Of a DNA stretch of 64,000 nucleotides, positions 53,701 to 62,275 are shown piece by piece. Origin of the DNA: Paeniglutamicibacter antarcticus_C (GTDB taxonomy: Bacteria; Actinomycetota; Actinomycetes; Actinomycetales; Micrococcaceae); NCBI RefSeq assembly GCF_039544305.1, contig NZ_BAABLK010000028.1, positions 1 through 64,000 on the forward strand, read 5' to 3'. Made by a program: the position numbers and the translations under genes. The notes below the pieces were generated by a model. The model was not told the DNA's origin. It was given only the letters and a program-made list of their open reading frames with translations, and searched no databases. Numbering within the stretch: the first letter of the stretch is position 1; the number at the start of each line of letters is the position of its first letter.

Positions 53701-54923
53701 GCAGCCAGCAACGGCAACCACCTCACCAACACTGCACGCAGCGCCGGGCCCCATGCGGTCTCCGCGCCTTGGAACCACACGCTGGAACCGGCTGACAGCA
53801 GCATCGGGATGGGAGAGTCCGGAAGGAGGCCCGGTTCCGTGATCCGTGTCGATGCGTCGGTACCTGCAAGGGGTTGGGTCCCGGGTGAACCGAAACGGCG
53901 CAGCTCCCGAGCTGCACGCGTCGGCAAGCGTCCGGCGGGCCGTCGCCGGAGACGTACGGACGGAGGATCTGCACCCGAAGAAGTGGATAGCCAGGCAACG
54001 AGCCGTCCGTGACCGATGACCATTGCCGGGAAACCGTTTCGATCCACGGATGTGCCTTGGCCAAGACCTGCGGCCACCGCTCCAAGTGGAGGGGCCAGAT
54101 CGTCGCGACGTCGGGCGTCGGACGCGGTCGCCTCCGTCCAAGCATGTCGGAAAACCGTTTTTGCCCGGATGCTCATCAGCGCTGGCAGCCCGCCGGTCAG
54201 CAGTGATATCGCGGAGAACGCCAAGAAGAAGACGCTGTGCGTCATGAGGAACAAGCCCACGCCCAGTCCCAACGGCGCCAGCGCGCCGATGAGCATCATT
54301 GCTATCCTGCTGCCTGGTTCCTGCCCGTCGATCGGGATTTTTTCCAGCGGCCAAGCGGTGGATCTCGTTGCCATGCCGCTCGGCGGAAGGACTCCGAAGG
54401 TACTGTCCCCGGCCCTGAAGGTATCTCCGAAGAGCAGCCGCCTCTCCAATATTGGTGTCTTGGCGAACCACACCCCGTTTGCCGACCTTTCGTCACTGAG
54501 TGTGATGGAAGTTTCGGTTACCCGCACCAATGCGTGGCGGCGTGAAAGCCGTAGATCCCCAACTGACAAGTCGGCCTCTCCCCGTCCCAATACCCAGGTT
54601 CCCCGGCGCAGCGCCAGCCTTCCTCCAGGATCGGGTCCGCGCAACACCACGAGAACCGCCGGTTCGTGGACCGGGCCCTCCTGTGGTTGATCGTGACTCA
54701 CCACAGCGGCAGGAATGTCGCACAGGAGTAACCGGTCCTGGCCCGGAAGCAAAACGACGTCATTCAAAGCGAGGGGACCGAGAAACCAATCCACTCTTGG
54801 CCAGTGGCGGGCCAAGTCTCCAGCCAATCGGGGGCCGCTGATCGGTTCGGCGGCATCGAGCTCCAATAGCACCGGGTGCCCAATCCTCGTGGAAACCAAC
54901 CTGATGAACAATTTTCTTCCCAT
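50796..54923 (-). CDS. FHA-FtsK/SpoIIIE ATPase, type VII secretion (EssC/EccC)-like
   Basis: A 1375-residue protein. Order: an N-terminal beta-rich part, an FHA domain (about residues 91-178; GR at 113-114, SRRH at 127-130, NG at 149-150), two adjacent membrane helices (about 207-229 and 231-252), then FtsK/SpoIIIE modules. The first module is intact: Walker A GTTGSGKS at 633-640 and Walker B LVVLIDEF near 735-742. A second module near 965 has a degraded P-loop (CGLPASGIE) and the third near 1228 has GHARSGKGT, lacking the usual Ser/Thr after Lys. FHA plus two helices plus tandem FtsK modules is the EssC plan of firmicute-type T7SS. No WXG100, EccB/D/E or mycosin gene is in the window. The ATG at 54923 (MGRKLFIRLV) is chosen; the frame to 55280 adds non-conserved residues. 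Confidence 0.85.
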   Translation of the reverse strand: MGRKLFIRLVSTRIGHPVLLELDAAEPISGPRLAGDLARHWPRVDWFLGPLALNDVVLLPGQDRLLLCDIPAAVVSHDQPQEGPVHEPAVLVVLRGPDPGGRLALRRGTWVLGRGEADLSVGDLRLSRRHALVRVTETSITLSDERSANGVWFAKTPILERRLLFGDTFRAGDSTFGVLPPSGMATRSTAWPLEKIPIDGQEPGSRIAMMLIGALAPLGLGVGLFLMTHSVFFLAFSAISLLTGGLPALMSIRAKTVFRHAWTEATASDARRRDDLAPPLGAVAAGLGQGTSVDRNGFPAMVIGHGRLVAWLSTSSGADPPSVRLRRRPAGRLPTRAARELRRFGSPGTQPLAGTDASTRITEPGLLPDSPIPMLLSAGSSVWFQGAETAWGPALRAVLVRWLPLLAAGTLRVVVQGPASFLPSEFAMLPGVQMLPVGATIPIDSRPTVVVLICSRGQRGKPGMQDSASGVAAAWLYCGGPSPSGGADVLIDCAFQRILLHPAGLGCNPWLRPAPTAGAEAKTSKLRSKARSAGNSTDSAPARGGPGGLNMDPTGSSPNAQERSLHVAIEGIGLSALACAVGRMLPLTDTGHSDALDAGPRSEPCTAIIVGDTEEGPLRLDLDADGPHILVAGTTGSGKSELLRTLVLGLAAGSGPGDLAFLLVDFKGGATLAPLRSLPHVQLFISDLDAAAGERLLELLGNELQRREAFLARCAATDHRDYIRLRKPGDPPLPKLVVLIDEFRVFATELPDALERVVHIATVGRSLGIHLVLSTQRPAGTVSAPLRANIGSVIALRTIGEAESIDLVGRADASRLDAATPGMAFIRRGGGPLVKFRARVNSRPSVPAVLRAYGENLGEMLFCEALGVAGLESRIEDPEPSTAPLPVDPKEELAGIVERIINRHAGAEPAQNPFSAALPEHLTAVGRAVLRQVPPHQGVIGLLDRPRLPQASALVLDPRTTSRLLVCGLPASGIERVPELLIHAMSYGAFTLPTLLLDGNGTLAKLHGHPAVAGYFGPGDIWGINELLLQLSGRERIGPVLLLVCGLGGWAQVLEASVFMHLEALLTAFARTAPDLGSALVICGDRELGSSRAASLCETRWYFPRGAGPETLMGWPRMRKIPALVGRGLQLGPDEPELGTEFQLLDSPASLPLPKEEVPKTWMRSLPLPRDLSPDQLPPVLSVPPAKGNLEVATDTDGAPALAIGLCGPDNRTFVWSPGSCGLVLGHARSGKGTLLEHLAVLGAPEAGHTVFLAPNDELPTRIEEFLQRHPHATRVLIGRADARLAQASRSIEVLLGSGMQVVLSAEPGPRLLFELGLTSAVRDQRSFLVLDPRYGADADPSGFRLPPAAASIRGRAMVFDRGTLRQVQCVNRLP

Positions 54924-55413
54924 GATTCCCGCCGCAGGCGACGAAGGGTCAACAGGGAGTTGCCGCTTCGTTCGCTCGTACGCGACTTTCCCACCTGCCT
55001 CTTGTCGCCAGTTATGTGACCGATTTATCGTCTTGCATACGTCTTGAGCAGCAACAGCGGCGCAATGTGAGGCGGCGGGTCTTGACCGCGAATGCAAGGG
55101 TGGCCTCAATCGATATCCATCTTCATGCCAAACGTAGGGTTTCGGCGGGCGCCTGCAACGGAGTCGATGCGGAAATGTGGATGCAGAAGCACCTCTTTCC
55201 ATCGTTCTCCACAGATTCAAAGGAAGCCTTGAAGCTACCGTGGCGCGCGGGTATGGTCGCGGTATTGCGTCATCAAACAAACTGGATATTGCCGCTCAGA
55301 AGCAATACGGGTGTCTTAACATAGCGATCCCCAAGAACCACCAACCCGCATGCCTCAGCGAACGGCCCCGCTCCCGGCCTATGCCGTCTGCGGTTCACGG
55401 GCAGGGAAGCACG
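54924..55413. other. divergent intergenic region before the tad operon
   Basis: About 490 bases between the ATPase (minus) and tadA (plus). The tadA frame is open upstream to 55177 but without conserved residues or a good ribosome site. No gene or clear promoter was recognised; both promoters must lie here. Confidence 0.5.
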
Positions 55414-56643
55414 ATGGTGGACGGACTGGCGATAGTCGAAGATGAGGTACGCGAACTCATCCGCAGGCACGGGCTTGACCCCTCCACGCAGGTGGGTGAG
55501 GTCCGCAGGTTGGTGGACGACGTGGTCCGTGACTACGACGAGCGGTCACTTCTCGGGGTGTTGCCGGCGCTGGGGGAGCTGGGGCTGGCCAGAAGACGGA
55601 TCATGGATGCGGTTGCTGGACTTGGTACGCTCCAACCCCTGATCGATGACCCCGAGGTCGAGGAAATCTGGATCAACGGACCTAACGAGGTCTATGCGGC
55701 ACGCCGAGGAACCTCCGAACTCACTTCGATCAAGCTTCCTGAGGCGGAAATTAGGTCACTGGTGGAGCGCATGCTCAAATCCTCCGGTCGAAGGCTTGAC
55801 CTCTCGCAGCCCTTCGTCGACTGCCAACTGATCGACGGGTCGCGCTTGCACGTCGTCATTCCGGACATCACCCGCAAACATTGGGCAGTGAACATCCGCA
55901 AGTTCATCGCGAGGGCAAGCCGGCTTGAGCACCTTGTTGAACTTGGATCGCTGAGTCGCCAGGCATCCCACTACTTGGATGTAGCAGTAGGTGCTGGGCT
56001 GAACGTTCTGGTTTCGGGGGCCACACAAGCAGGCAAGACCACGATGCTCAACTGCCTGGCCTCTTCCATTGGTAGCCGCGAGCGGGTTGTCACCATCGAG
56101 GAGATCTTTGAACTGAAAATCAACCTTCGCGATGTGGTCGGCCTCCAAACCCGCCAGCAAAATCTTGAGGGTCATGGGGAGATCAACATGCGCAGGCTCG
56201 TGAAGGAAGCCCTGCGGATGAGGCCGGACAGATTGGTCATAGGGGAAGTCCGTGAAGCCGAAGCCCTGGACATGCTGATTGCCCTAAATTCTGGGCTGCC
56301 CGGCCTATCTACCATTCACGCGAACTCAGCCCACGATGCGGTGACCAAGATATGTACGTTGCCGCTACTGGCCGGCGAGAATATTTCGGCCGGTTTCGTG
56401 GTTCCGACTGTCGCGGCTTGTATCGATCTAGTAGTCCATTGTCGACGCGATCCGGCAGGCAAACGCTTCGTGGGAGAAATAATGGCGTTGGGTCGCCGCG
56501 TGGAAAACGGCACCATAGAAACCACCACGCTTTTCGATTACGTCGACGGGGAACTGGTGCTGCAGCCGGCGGCGGACCTGGCGCATCAGAAGTTGCTTGA
56601 TGCCGGGGTCGACGTCGTTGAACTTGGGCGGGTCGTGGCATGA
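55414..56643 (+). CDS. tadA: Tad pilus assembly ATPase TadA/CpaF
   Basis: A 409-residue type II/IV secretion ATPase powering Flp pilus assembly. Walker A is GATQAGKT at residues 202-209; downstream LRMRPDRLVIGEVREAEALDM carries the Asp/Glu and Walker B-like segment. The N-terminal domain (DYDERSLLGVLPALGELGL) is typical of CpaF. ATG 55414 with GGGAA upstream is chosen; ATG 55381 is an alternative. tadB overlaps it by four bases. Confidence 0.92.
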   Translation: MVDGLAIVEDEVRELIRRHGLDPSTQVGEVRRLVDDVVRDYDERSLLGVLPALGELGLARRRIMDAVAGLGTLQPLIDDPEVEEIWINGPNEVYAARRGTSELTSIKLPEAEIRSLVERMLKSSGRRLDLSQPFVDCQLIDGSRLHVVIPDITRKHWAVNIRKFIARASRLEHLVELGSLSRQASHYLDVAVGAGLNVLVSGATQAGKTTMLNCLASSIGSRERVVTIEEIFELKINLRDVVGLQTRQQNLEGHGEINMRRLVKEALRMRPDRLVIGEVREAEALDMLIALNSGLPGLSTIHANSAHDAVTKICTLPLLAGENISAGFVVPTVAACIDLVVHCRRDPAGKRFVGEIMALGRRVENGTIETTTLFDYVDGELVLQPAADLAHQKLLDAGVDVVELGRVVA

Positions 56644-57491
56644 GCGTCTTGTTGGGTCTTATGCTGGGATTCGGTCTGCTGCTGGTCTTTCGTTCCTTCA
56701 CCTCGGTGGCGAGGACGGGAACCAAAACCTCGCCCGGGCGCCTCGAAATCTTGTTGCTGCATGCAGGATTGGACAAGGTCACCCGCGGGGGCTTCGTCTC
56801 TGCCTCAGTTACCTCGGCAGTCATCGTTGGACTCGTCGTCCTCATCCTCACTGGTGCCCCATTGATCGCTCTGACATTTTCCGGATTCGGGGCTGCCGCC
56901 CCATGGGCTCTGGTATGTCATCAAGCTGCGAAGCGTGCTGCGAGCCTGCGAGAGCAGTGGCCAGACGTAGTGGACCACTTGCGCTCGGCGATCCGTGCGG
57001 GGATGTCCTTGCCCGAGTCCCTGACACAGTTAGGACAGCAAGGACCGGAGGCCCTGCGTCCGGCCTTCACAGACTTTGGTCTTGATTATCGAGCGACTGC
57101 GCGTTTCAACGACTCCCTTGAACGTCTCGCCACGCGATTGGCGGACCCGGTGTCCGACAAGATCGTCGAGGCACTGCGCATCACCCGCGAAGTCGGGGGC
57201 ACCGACTTGGGTGAAATGCTCGGCACACTCAGCGCCTTCCTGCGCGATTCGGCGCGCACCCGCGGCGAACTCGAAGCACGGCAGTCCTGGACGGTCTCAG
57301 CTGCCCGGTTGGCGATTGCTGCGCCGTGGGTCATCCTGTTGCTTCTGGCTGGCCAACCTGCCGCAGTGATCGCCTATTCAAGCGTCCAGGGAATGCTGGT
57401 GCTCGCAAGCGGGCTGTTTGTTTCATTCGTGTGCTACCGGGCGATGATGCACATCGGTCGGTTGCCCGAGGAAGAACGGGTTTTTCGATGA
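56640..57491 (+). CDS. tadB: Tad inner-membrane protein TadB
   Basis: A 283-residue T2SF-type protein: an N-terminal membrane helix, a pair near 55-95 (AVIVGLVVLILTGAPLIALTF), a cytoplasmic helical domain (SLREQWPDVVDHLRSAIRAG; REVGGTDLGEMLGTLSAFL) and two C-terminal helices. With TadC it forms the pilus platform. ATGA overlaps join it to both tadA and tadC. Confidence 0.9.
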   Translation: MSVLLGLMLGFGLLLVFRSFTSVARTGTKTSPGRLEILLLHAGLDKVTRGGFVSASVTSAVIVGLVVLILTGAPLIALTFSGFGAAAPWALVCHQAAKRAASLREQWPDVVDHLRSAIRAGMSLPESLTQLGQQGPEALRPAFTDFGLDYRATARFNDSLERLATRLADPVSDKIVEALRITREVGGTDLGEMLGTLSAFLRDSARTRGELEARQSWTVSAARLAIAAPWVILLLLAGQPAAVIAYSSVQGMLVLASGLFVSFVCYRAMMHIGRLPEEERVFR

Positions 57492-58429
57492 GTAGCACGA
57501 TGATTTTGTCCTTGGCTTTGGGTATGACCATGGGCTGCGGACTATGGCTGGTGCTGGTACGGATCCCGGCGATGCGCCCGGTGACTTTCTCCCAACGAGT
57601 GGCCCCTCATCTACGTGCCGGCCGCGGTGGATCCCGGATGCTGGCTGATCCACTGGCGGGACAGACGCCGTTTGGTCCGCTGGGACGAATCGTGGGTCCG
57701 CTTCTGGCCGACGTGGCAAGGATGTCCCAACGACTTAATCCGAGTAACGAGGCCATGATCCGGAGATTGGATCGTGCCGGGCTTCGGATCAGCGTACTTG
57801 ATTTCCGAGCACAACAGCTCCTATGGTCTGCGGGCCTTACCTTGGCCGGTGCTGCCGTGCTAGGGGCGAACCTGGTGGCTGGGCGATTCAACCCTATGTT
57901 CGCGTTTCTTGTCTTGGTCTTTTGCTCGGTAGGCGGCTATCTCATGCGTGACTGGTACCTGGGAGAACAGACCTCACGGCGCAGCAAGCGGATACTGAAT
58001 CAATTTCCCACGATTGCCGAACTCATGGCGTTGGCGGTGTCCGCCGGCGAAAGCACCGTGGGTGCCATTGAGAGGGTGGCCAGGACATCAAAAGGAGCCC
58101 TCAGCGAGGAGTTTGGATTGACTCTGGCTTATGTCCGCTCCGGTTCGACACTGGCCGAGGCCTTGACCGAGATGGCCGATCGAATCCAATTGACGGCAAT
58201 GACCCGTTTCGTTGACGCGATTACGGTGGCCACCGACCGAGGAACGCCGATCGCTGCAGTGATGCGTGCCCAGGCACAAGATGTACGCGATGCGGCAAAG
58301 CGGGAGCTGATGGAAACCGCAGGCAAAAAGGAAATCGGAATGATGGTTCCCATCGTTTTTGGCATCCTGCCACTGACCATTGTTTTCGCGGTGTTTCCGG
58401 GCCTCGCGCTGATCGACATGAACTATTGA
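57488..58429 (+). CDS. tadC: Tad inner-membrane protein TadC
   Basis: A 313-residue second T2SF platform protein. The cytoplasmic domain has FPTIAELMALAVSAGESTVG and FVDAITVATDRGTPIA; the C-terminal segment IVFGILPLTIVFAVFPGLAL is a membrane helix. ATG 57488 overlaps the tadB stop (ATGA); a frame back to 57326 is rejected because it runs inside tadB. Confidence 0.9.
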   Translation: MSSTMILSLALGMTMGCGLWLVLVRIPAMRPVTFSQRVAPHLRAGRGGSRMLADPLAGQTPFGPLGRIVGPLLADVARMSQRLNPSNEAMIRRLDRAGLRISVLDFRAQQLLWSAGLTLAGAAVLGANLVAGRFNPMFAFLVLVFCSVGGYLMRDWYLGEQTSRRSKRILNQFPTIAELMALAVSAGESTVGAIERVARTSKGALSEEFGLTLAYVRSGSTLAEALTEMADRIQLTAMTRFVDAITVATDRGTPIAAVMRAQAQDVRDAAKRELMETAGKKEIGMMVPIVFGILPLTIVFAVFPGLALIDMNY

Positions 58430-58646
58430 AAGGAGACAACATCTGACAGATCTATCGGAAATCGATAGTTCTTGGCAAGCCCAAGCATTCCGAACGGAGG
58501 AGACACGGGGAACTAACAGCAAAGGAGGTAGCAGGGGAGAAATGCGCGTGGTGGGGAGGCACCATGCGGACAGTCACATCACACTATGGGAATCACGCTC
58601 TTTAGCCGGTGAACGGCGGGGGAGCACACCAACAAGGAGAAGGACC

Positions 58647-58880
58647 ATGACGATCACAGGAAAACTTGAAACGTTGATCATCGGTATGGGCGTGTGGATT
58701 GGCGCCTGCACCATGGAGCTGGCAGGGCGCATCAAACGCAACGAACGCGGGGATGTTCCAGGTTGGGTGATGATTACATTGATGAGTGCACTGCTGGTGG
58801 CGGCGCTCTTGGCCATCGCAGGCCCGCGTTTGGAGGAGCTGTTCAACCAGGCGATTAACCGGGTCTCAGGGATGGGGTAA
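58647..58880 (+). CDS. Flp-type pilin
   Basis: A 77-residue small protein with a single hydrophobic helix: NERGDVPGWVMITLMSAL then LVAALLAIAGPRLEELF. The RGD-x-PGW context before the helix is like actinobacterial Flp-type pilins, in which prepilin peptidase cuts after Gly. ATG 58647 has AAGGAG seven bases upstream. The frame also opens at ATG 58542, itself behind AAAGGAGGT (58520-58528) at long spacing. It follows tadC by 217 bases, with a small hairpin (CTATCG / CGATAG) at 58450-58466 in the gap. Confidence 0.8.
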   Translation: MTITGKLETLIIGMGVWIGACTMELAGRIKRNERGDVPGWVMITLMSALLVAALLAIAGPRLEELFNQAINRVSGMG

Positions 58881-58887
58881 GGCGGGC

Positions 58888-59295
58888 ATGCCACGACATA
58901 TGATCCCGTTGGAGCAAAGGAGGTGCGCGTCGCAGCGGGGTTCGGCTGTGGCCGAGTTCGTGATGGTTTCCGCCCTGCTCATCGCAGTGTTCCTAGGCGT
59001 TTTGCAACTTACTTTTGCGCTACATGTTCGTAATACCCTTATGGATGCGGCAGCGGCCGGCGCCAGATACGGGACGTTGGCAGACAGAGGTCCCGATGAC
59101 GGTGTGCGCCGCACCCAAGAGCTCATTCGTGGCGCCCTCAACGGCAGTTTTGCATCGAACGTGCAGGCTAGGTCCATCAGCCTCGGGGGCACCCCGGGAG
59201 TAAGGATCACCGTGCGGACCGGCGTTCCTGTTTTTGGATTGATTCCGTTTGTGGGGGAGTTCGTAGTCCATGGGGAATCGGTGCGCTATGGCTAG
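58888..59295 (+). CDS. tadE: TadE-like pseudopilin
   Basis: A 135-residue protein with an N-terminal RGSAVAEFVMVSALLIAVFLG helix that marks TadE-family pseudopilins (Gly before the processed site, Glu five or so residues on). The rest is a small extracytoplasmic domain. ATG 58888 starts eight bases after the pilin stop. It overlaps the next gene by eight bases. Confidence 0.85.
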   Translation: MPRHMIPLEQRRCASQRGSAVAEFVMVSALLIAVFLGVLQLTFALHVRNTLMDAAAAGARYGTLADRGPDDGVRRTQELIRGALNGSFASNVQARSISLGGTPGVRITVRTGVPVFGLIPFVGEFVVHGESVRYG

Positions 59296-59818
59296 GACAC
59301 AGCGAGGACCAGTTCCCAAGATTGGCGGCACCGGTGCGCTGCGAGGGCAGTCGCTATGGCGTGCCGTTCGGAAGAACCGGATGGGGAGTCTTAACTGCCG
59401 AGTTGATGCTGCCAGGTCCCAAGCGGGCTCATCGATCATCGAGTTCATTTTCCTCGTGGTGCTGCTTCTGGTACCGCTTGTCTATTTAGTGGTGGGAGCG
59501 TCCCAAGTCCAAGCTGCAAGCTACGCTGCTGTTGGGGCAGCGGACCACGCCGCCAAGGTATTCGTCACCGCGGAGACCGAAGGGCAGGGCCAAACACGGG
59601 CCGCCGATGCCGTCCGAAGGGCCTCCGCCAACATGGAAATCCGGTCGGATCGTACACATTTCAGCTACAGCTGCCGCGGATCCTGTCTTTCGCCAGGAAG
59701 CACAGTGACAGTGAAGGTATCCATCGACACGGTGCTCCCGCTGCTTCCGGAAGGTTGGAGCTGGCGTACTGGAAATGTTGGTTCAACGGCAACCCAGCGG
59801 GTCGATCGGTATGGGTAG
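59288..59818 (+). CDS. TadE/TadF-like pseudopilin
   Basis: A 176-residue protein with a 40-residue basic N-terminus, the segment RSQAGSSIIEFIFLVVLLLVPLVYLVV typical of a TadE/TadF helix (SSIIEF resembles the processed Gly-x-x-x-x-Glu), and an extracytoplasmic domain with two Cys (SCRGSC). The chosen ATG (59288) overlaps the tadE stop in ATGGCTAG; 59270 is an alternative. Confidence 0.8.
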   Translation: MARTQRGPVPKIGGTGALRGQSLWRAVRKNRMGSLNCRVDAARSQAGSSIIEFIFLVVLLLVPLVYLVVGASQVQAASYAAVGAADHAAKVFVTAETEGQGQTRAADAVRRASANMEIRSDRTHFSYSCRGSCLSPGSTVTVKVSIDTVLPLLPEGWSWRTGNVGSTATQRVDRYG

Positions 59819-60350
59819 GAGCGAAGCCCAAATCATGGGACCAGGTAGCCAGTACACATCCTCGTCACTTTCGGGGGAAATGCCTGCCGTATCCACGCCT
59901 GAGATAGCGATTGCACCAGTGAACGGAAAAGAAGCCGGGCAGTCGATGGTCCTGATCATTGGCATGATTGCTATTGCCTTGCTCGCCATCAGCGTCGTGT
60001 TCGCGGCTACGGCCGTCAACATCCAGGCACGCAAGCTCCTATCCGTTGCCGATGGAGCAGTCGCAGCGGCTGCATACAATTTTGAGCTCGATGCCAGTGG
60101 GAAGGACGTACCTACTCTCCATCTGCAACCGACCGAAGTCCGACATGCGACGGAAAAGTACCTAGCAGACATCAACGCAGACTCGGGATTTGCCAACCTT
60201 CAAATTATTGGTGCCGGAGTCGAATCCGATTCGGTCACTGCGCATGTGCGGCTAGGTGCCGTCGTGCACCCACCGATCATAGGTTGGGTAGTTCCGAGCG
60301 GAATCTCCATTCACGTGGATGCCTACGCCCGGACGCTGTTATCACGATGA
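59811..60350 (+). CDS. TadG-like pilus protein
   Basis: A 179-residue protein with an N-terminal hydrophobic helix (SMVLIIGMIAIALLAISVVF) preceded by GKEAGQ, then a domain like the start of TadG/Rv3660-type proteins (ARKLLSVADGAVAAAAYNFE). It ends the tad operon. Its ATG overlaps the previous stop in ATGGGTAG, mirroring the previous junction. TadZ, RcpA/C and prepilin peptidase are not in the window. Confidence 0.75.
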   Translation: MGRSEAQIMGPGSQYTSSSLSGEMPAVSTPEIAIAPVNGKEAGQSMVLIIGMIAIALLAISVVFAATAVNIQARKLLSVADGAVAAAAYNFELDASGKDVPTLHLQPTEVRHATEKYLADINADSGFANLQIIGAGVESDSVTAHVRLGAVVHPPIIGWVVPSGISIHVDAYARTLLSR

Positions 60351-60550
60351 AGAGCGGTTCTGCATCCGGCGCGGTCATCTGGTTCAGGACGATATGTCTA
60401 TTGTCTGACCGACAGCTGCGATGCGCGCTCGCCGGCTTTCTCCGACAGGAGTCGGATCTTTGAACCCCTGGCTGTTCTCGGCGTCGCATTGAGCATAATC
60501 GCCAGCCTGCGCAAGATGTCGACCAGCATATGTCGTAGGGTGGAAGCACC

Positions 60551-61666
60551 ATGGCTTCAATTGACTATTCTGTAGAAATCAAATCATTGCGCTCCACCTT
60601 TGCCTCCATTGAAGAGGTGTCCGATGTGCCGCGCATCCGTGCGGATATCGCTATGCTCTCTGAGGAAGCGGGAGTGCCGAACCTGTGGGACAATCCTGCT
60701 GCTGCTCAGATCGTCACCTCCAAGCTCTCGCATCGCCAATCAGAGCTTGAGCGCTTGACCGTTATCCAGCATCGCATCGATGATCTGGAAGTATTGGTTG
60801 AGCTGGCAGAGATGGAGGGAGATGCCGAATCTTTCCAAGAAGCTCAAACCGAGCTCAAGTCAGTGCGCAAGGCGTTGGCCGACCTTGAAGTGGTTACTCT
60901 ACTTTCCGGGGAATTCGATGCCCGCGAAGCGGTAGTCACCATTCGTGCCGGTGCAGGTGGCGTTGATGCAGCAGACTTTGCTGAAATGCTTATGCGCATG
61001 TACCTTCGGTGGGCTGAAAAGCACGGGCATCCAACCCGGGTCATGGATACCTCCTACGCCGAGGAAGCCGGCTTGAAGTCTGCGACCTTCGAAGTCAACG
61101 CGCCCTACGCTTTTGGCACGTTGTCAGTGGAGGCAGGTACCCACCGCCTCGTACGTATTTCACCATTCGACAACCAAGGACGCCGCCAGACTTCCTTTGC
61201 AGCCGTCGAAGTAATCCCTTTGATTGAACAACACGACTCAATAGAGATCCCCGAAAACGAAATCCGTGTCGATGTCTATCGTTCGTCCGGACCAGGCGGG
61301 CAGTCTGTGAACACCACGGACTCAGCGGTTCGTATGACACACATTCCTACGGGCATCGTCGTTTCGATGCAGAACGAAAAATCACAGATCCAGAATCGCG
61401 CAGCGGCCTTGCGTGTTTTGCAGTCGAGGCTGCTGCTGCAGAAGAAGGCGGAGCAGGACGCCCAAAAGAAGCAGCTAGCCGGAGATGTGAAGGCTTCCTG
61501 GGGCGACCAGATGCGTTCATACGTGTTGAATCCTTACCAGATGGTCAAAGATCTGCGGACCGAACACGAAGTCGGAAACACCTCCGCCATATTCGACGGC
61601 GAGATAGATGATTTCATTGATGCTGGTATCCGCTGGCGTGCGGCACAACGTCGTCCCCAAGCCTAA
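60551..61666 (+). CDS. prfB: peptide chain release factor 2
   Basis: A 371-residue RF2. The catalytic GGQ is in SSGPGGQSVNTTDSAVRM and the stop-codon reading motif SPF in RISPFDNQGRRQTSF identifies RF2 (UGA/UAA). The gene is read without a frameshift: no early in-frame stop is present, as in other actinobacteria. The ftsE/ftsX pair downstream matches the common prfB-ftsE-ftsX order. Confidence 0.96.
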   Translation: MASIDYSVEIKSLRSTFASIEEVSDVPRIRADIAMLSEEAGVPNLWDNPAAAQIVTSKLSHRQSELERLTVIQHRIDDLEVLVELAEMEGDAESFQEAQTELKSVRKALADLEVVTLLSGEFDAREAVVTIRAGAGGVDAADFAEMLMRMYLRWAEKHGHPTRVMDTSYAEEAGLKSATFEVNAPYAFGTLSVEAGTHRLVRISPFDNQGRRQTSFAAVEVIPLIEQHDSIEIPENEIRVDVYRSSGPGGQSVNTTDSAVRMTHIPTGIVVSMQNEKSQIQNRAAALRVLQSRLLLQKKAEQDAQKKQLAGDVKASWGDQMRSYVLNPYQMVKDLRTEHEVGNTSAIFDGEIDDFIDAGIRWRAAQRRPQA

Positions 61667-61812
61667 ACACCGGATTGTCCGCGGAATAGCAAGTTGGGGA
61701 AATCAAGATTCGGTACCGTCGGCTATGTGCTTCCCTGTCAAATGTAGTTTGCTCATTGACTGGCGGTAGCTTTCCTGCGTCCACGGCAGAAGTGTCCTTG
61801 CCGTGTCGCTGG

Positions 61813-61995
61813 ATGAACCAGTCGGAATCTGAGAGTATGCCGCGTCAGCCCGGTTTCATTCGTCGCCGCCCAGATTTATGGGCCGCTCGGGGAGGTCAAC
61901 GAAAAAGGGACAGGGTAGCTCCGATCAACCTCGAATCGGCGTATGCTCTGGCACCGCACCATCGTGCGGGTTTAGATGAGCTGTCCGGACTCTAG
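61813..61995 (+). CDS. possible small protein, unrecognised
   Basis: A 60-residue frame (MNQSESESMPRQPGFIRRR and onward). No ribosome site and only modest codon bias. Its TAG stop (61993-61995) overlaps the stop of the minus-strand fragment below in a shared CTAG. It is listed as a weak candidate; chance is possible. Confidence 0.2.
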   Translation: MNQSESESMPRQPGFIRRRPDLWAARGGQRKRDRVAPINLESAYALAPHHRAGLDELSGL

Positions 61996-62275
61996 GATTG
62001 CTTCATGGCCTGTCGCCGCAGAGCCCGGTAGGCGATAGCCATTCCAAGTGACGTATCAGTCAGGAAGAGATCGAGAGTCACGGTTACGTAGTCGGGGGTT
62101 CCATGTGACCATTCTCGAATGGTCTTCGTTGACCACACAACAGCAAACAACAGCCAAAAGCCCATCCAAAACTCAAGAAGGCGTCGCCCTGGCCATTGGG
62201 AACTTTTTCAGGCTCAGCCAAGGCCATTGAATCGGTCATCCGTAACCAAGCGTTTCGAGGTTCGTTGGCCGTCAT
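61992..62275 (-). pseudogene. small membrane protein with a probable frameshift
   Basis: Two minus-strand frames join into one sensible protein. From ATG 62275 the first frame reads MTANEPRNAWLRMTDSMALA then EPEKVPNGQGDAF; after about 62180 the frame shifted by -1 continues LEFWMGFWLLFAVVWSTKT, IREWSHGTPDYVTVTLDLFL and TDTSLGMAIAYRALRRQAMK to a TAG at 61994-61992. A single missing base near TTCTTG (expected TTCCTTG) would restore a 94-residue protein with one or two membrane helices. Either a real frameshift or a sequence error. Family not recognised. Confidence 0.45.

Noticed and set aside
60551..60650. Programmed frameshift in prfB
   Set aside because: The gene is open from its ATG; the in-frame UGA and slippery CTTTGA of enterobacterial prfB are absent.
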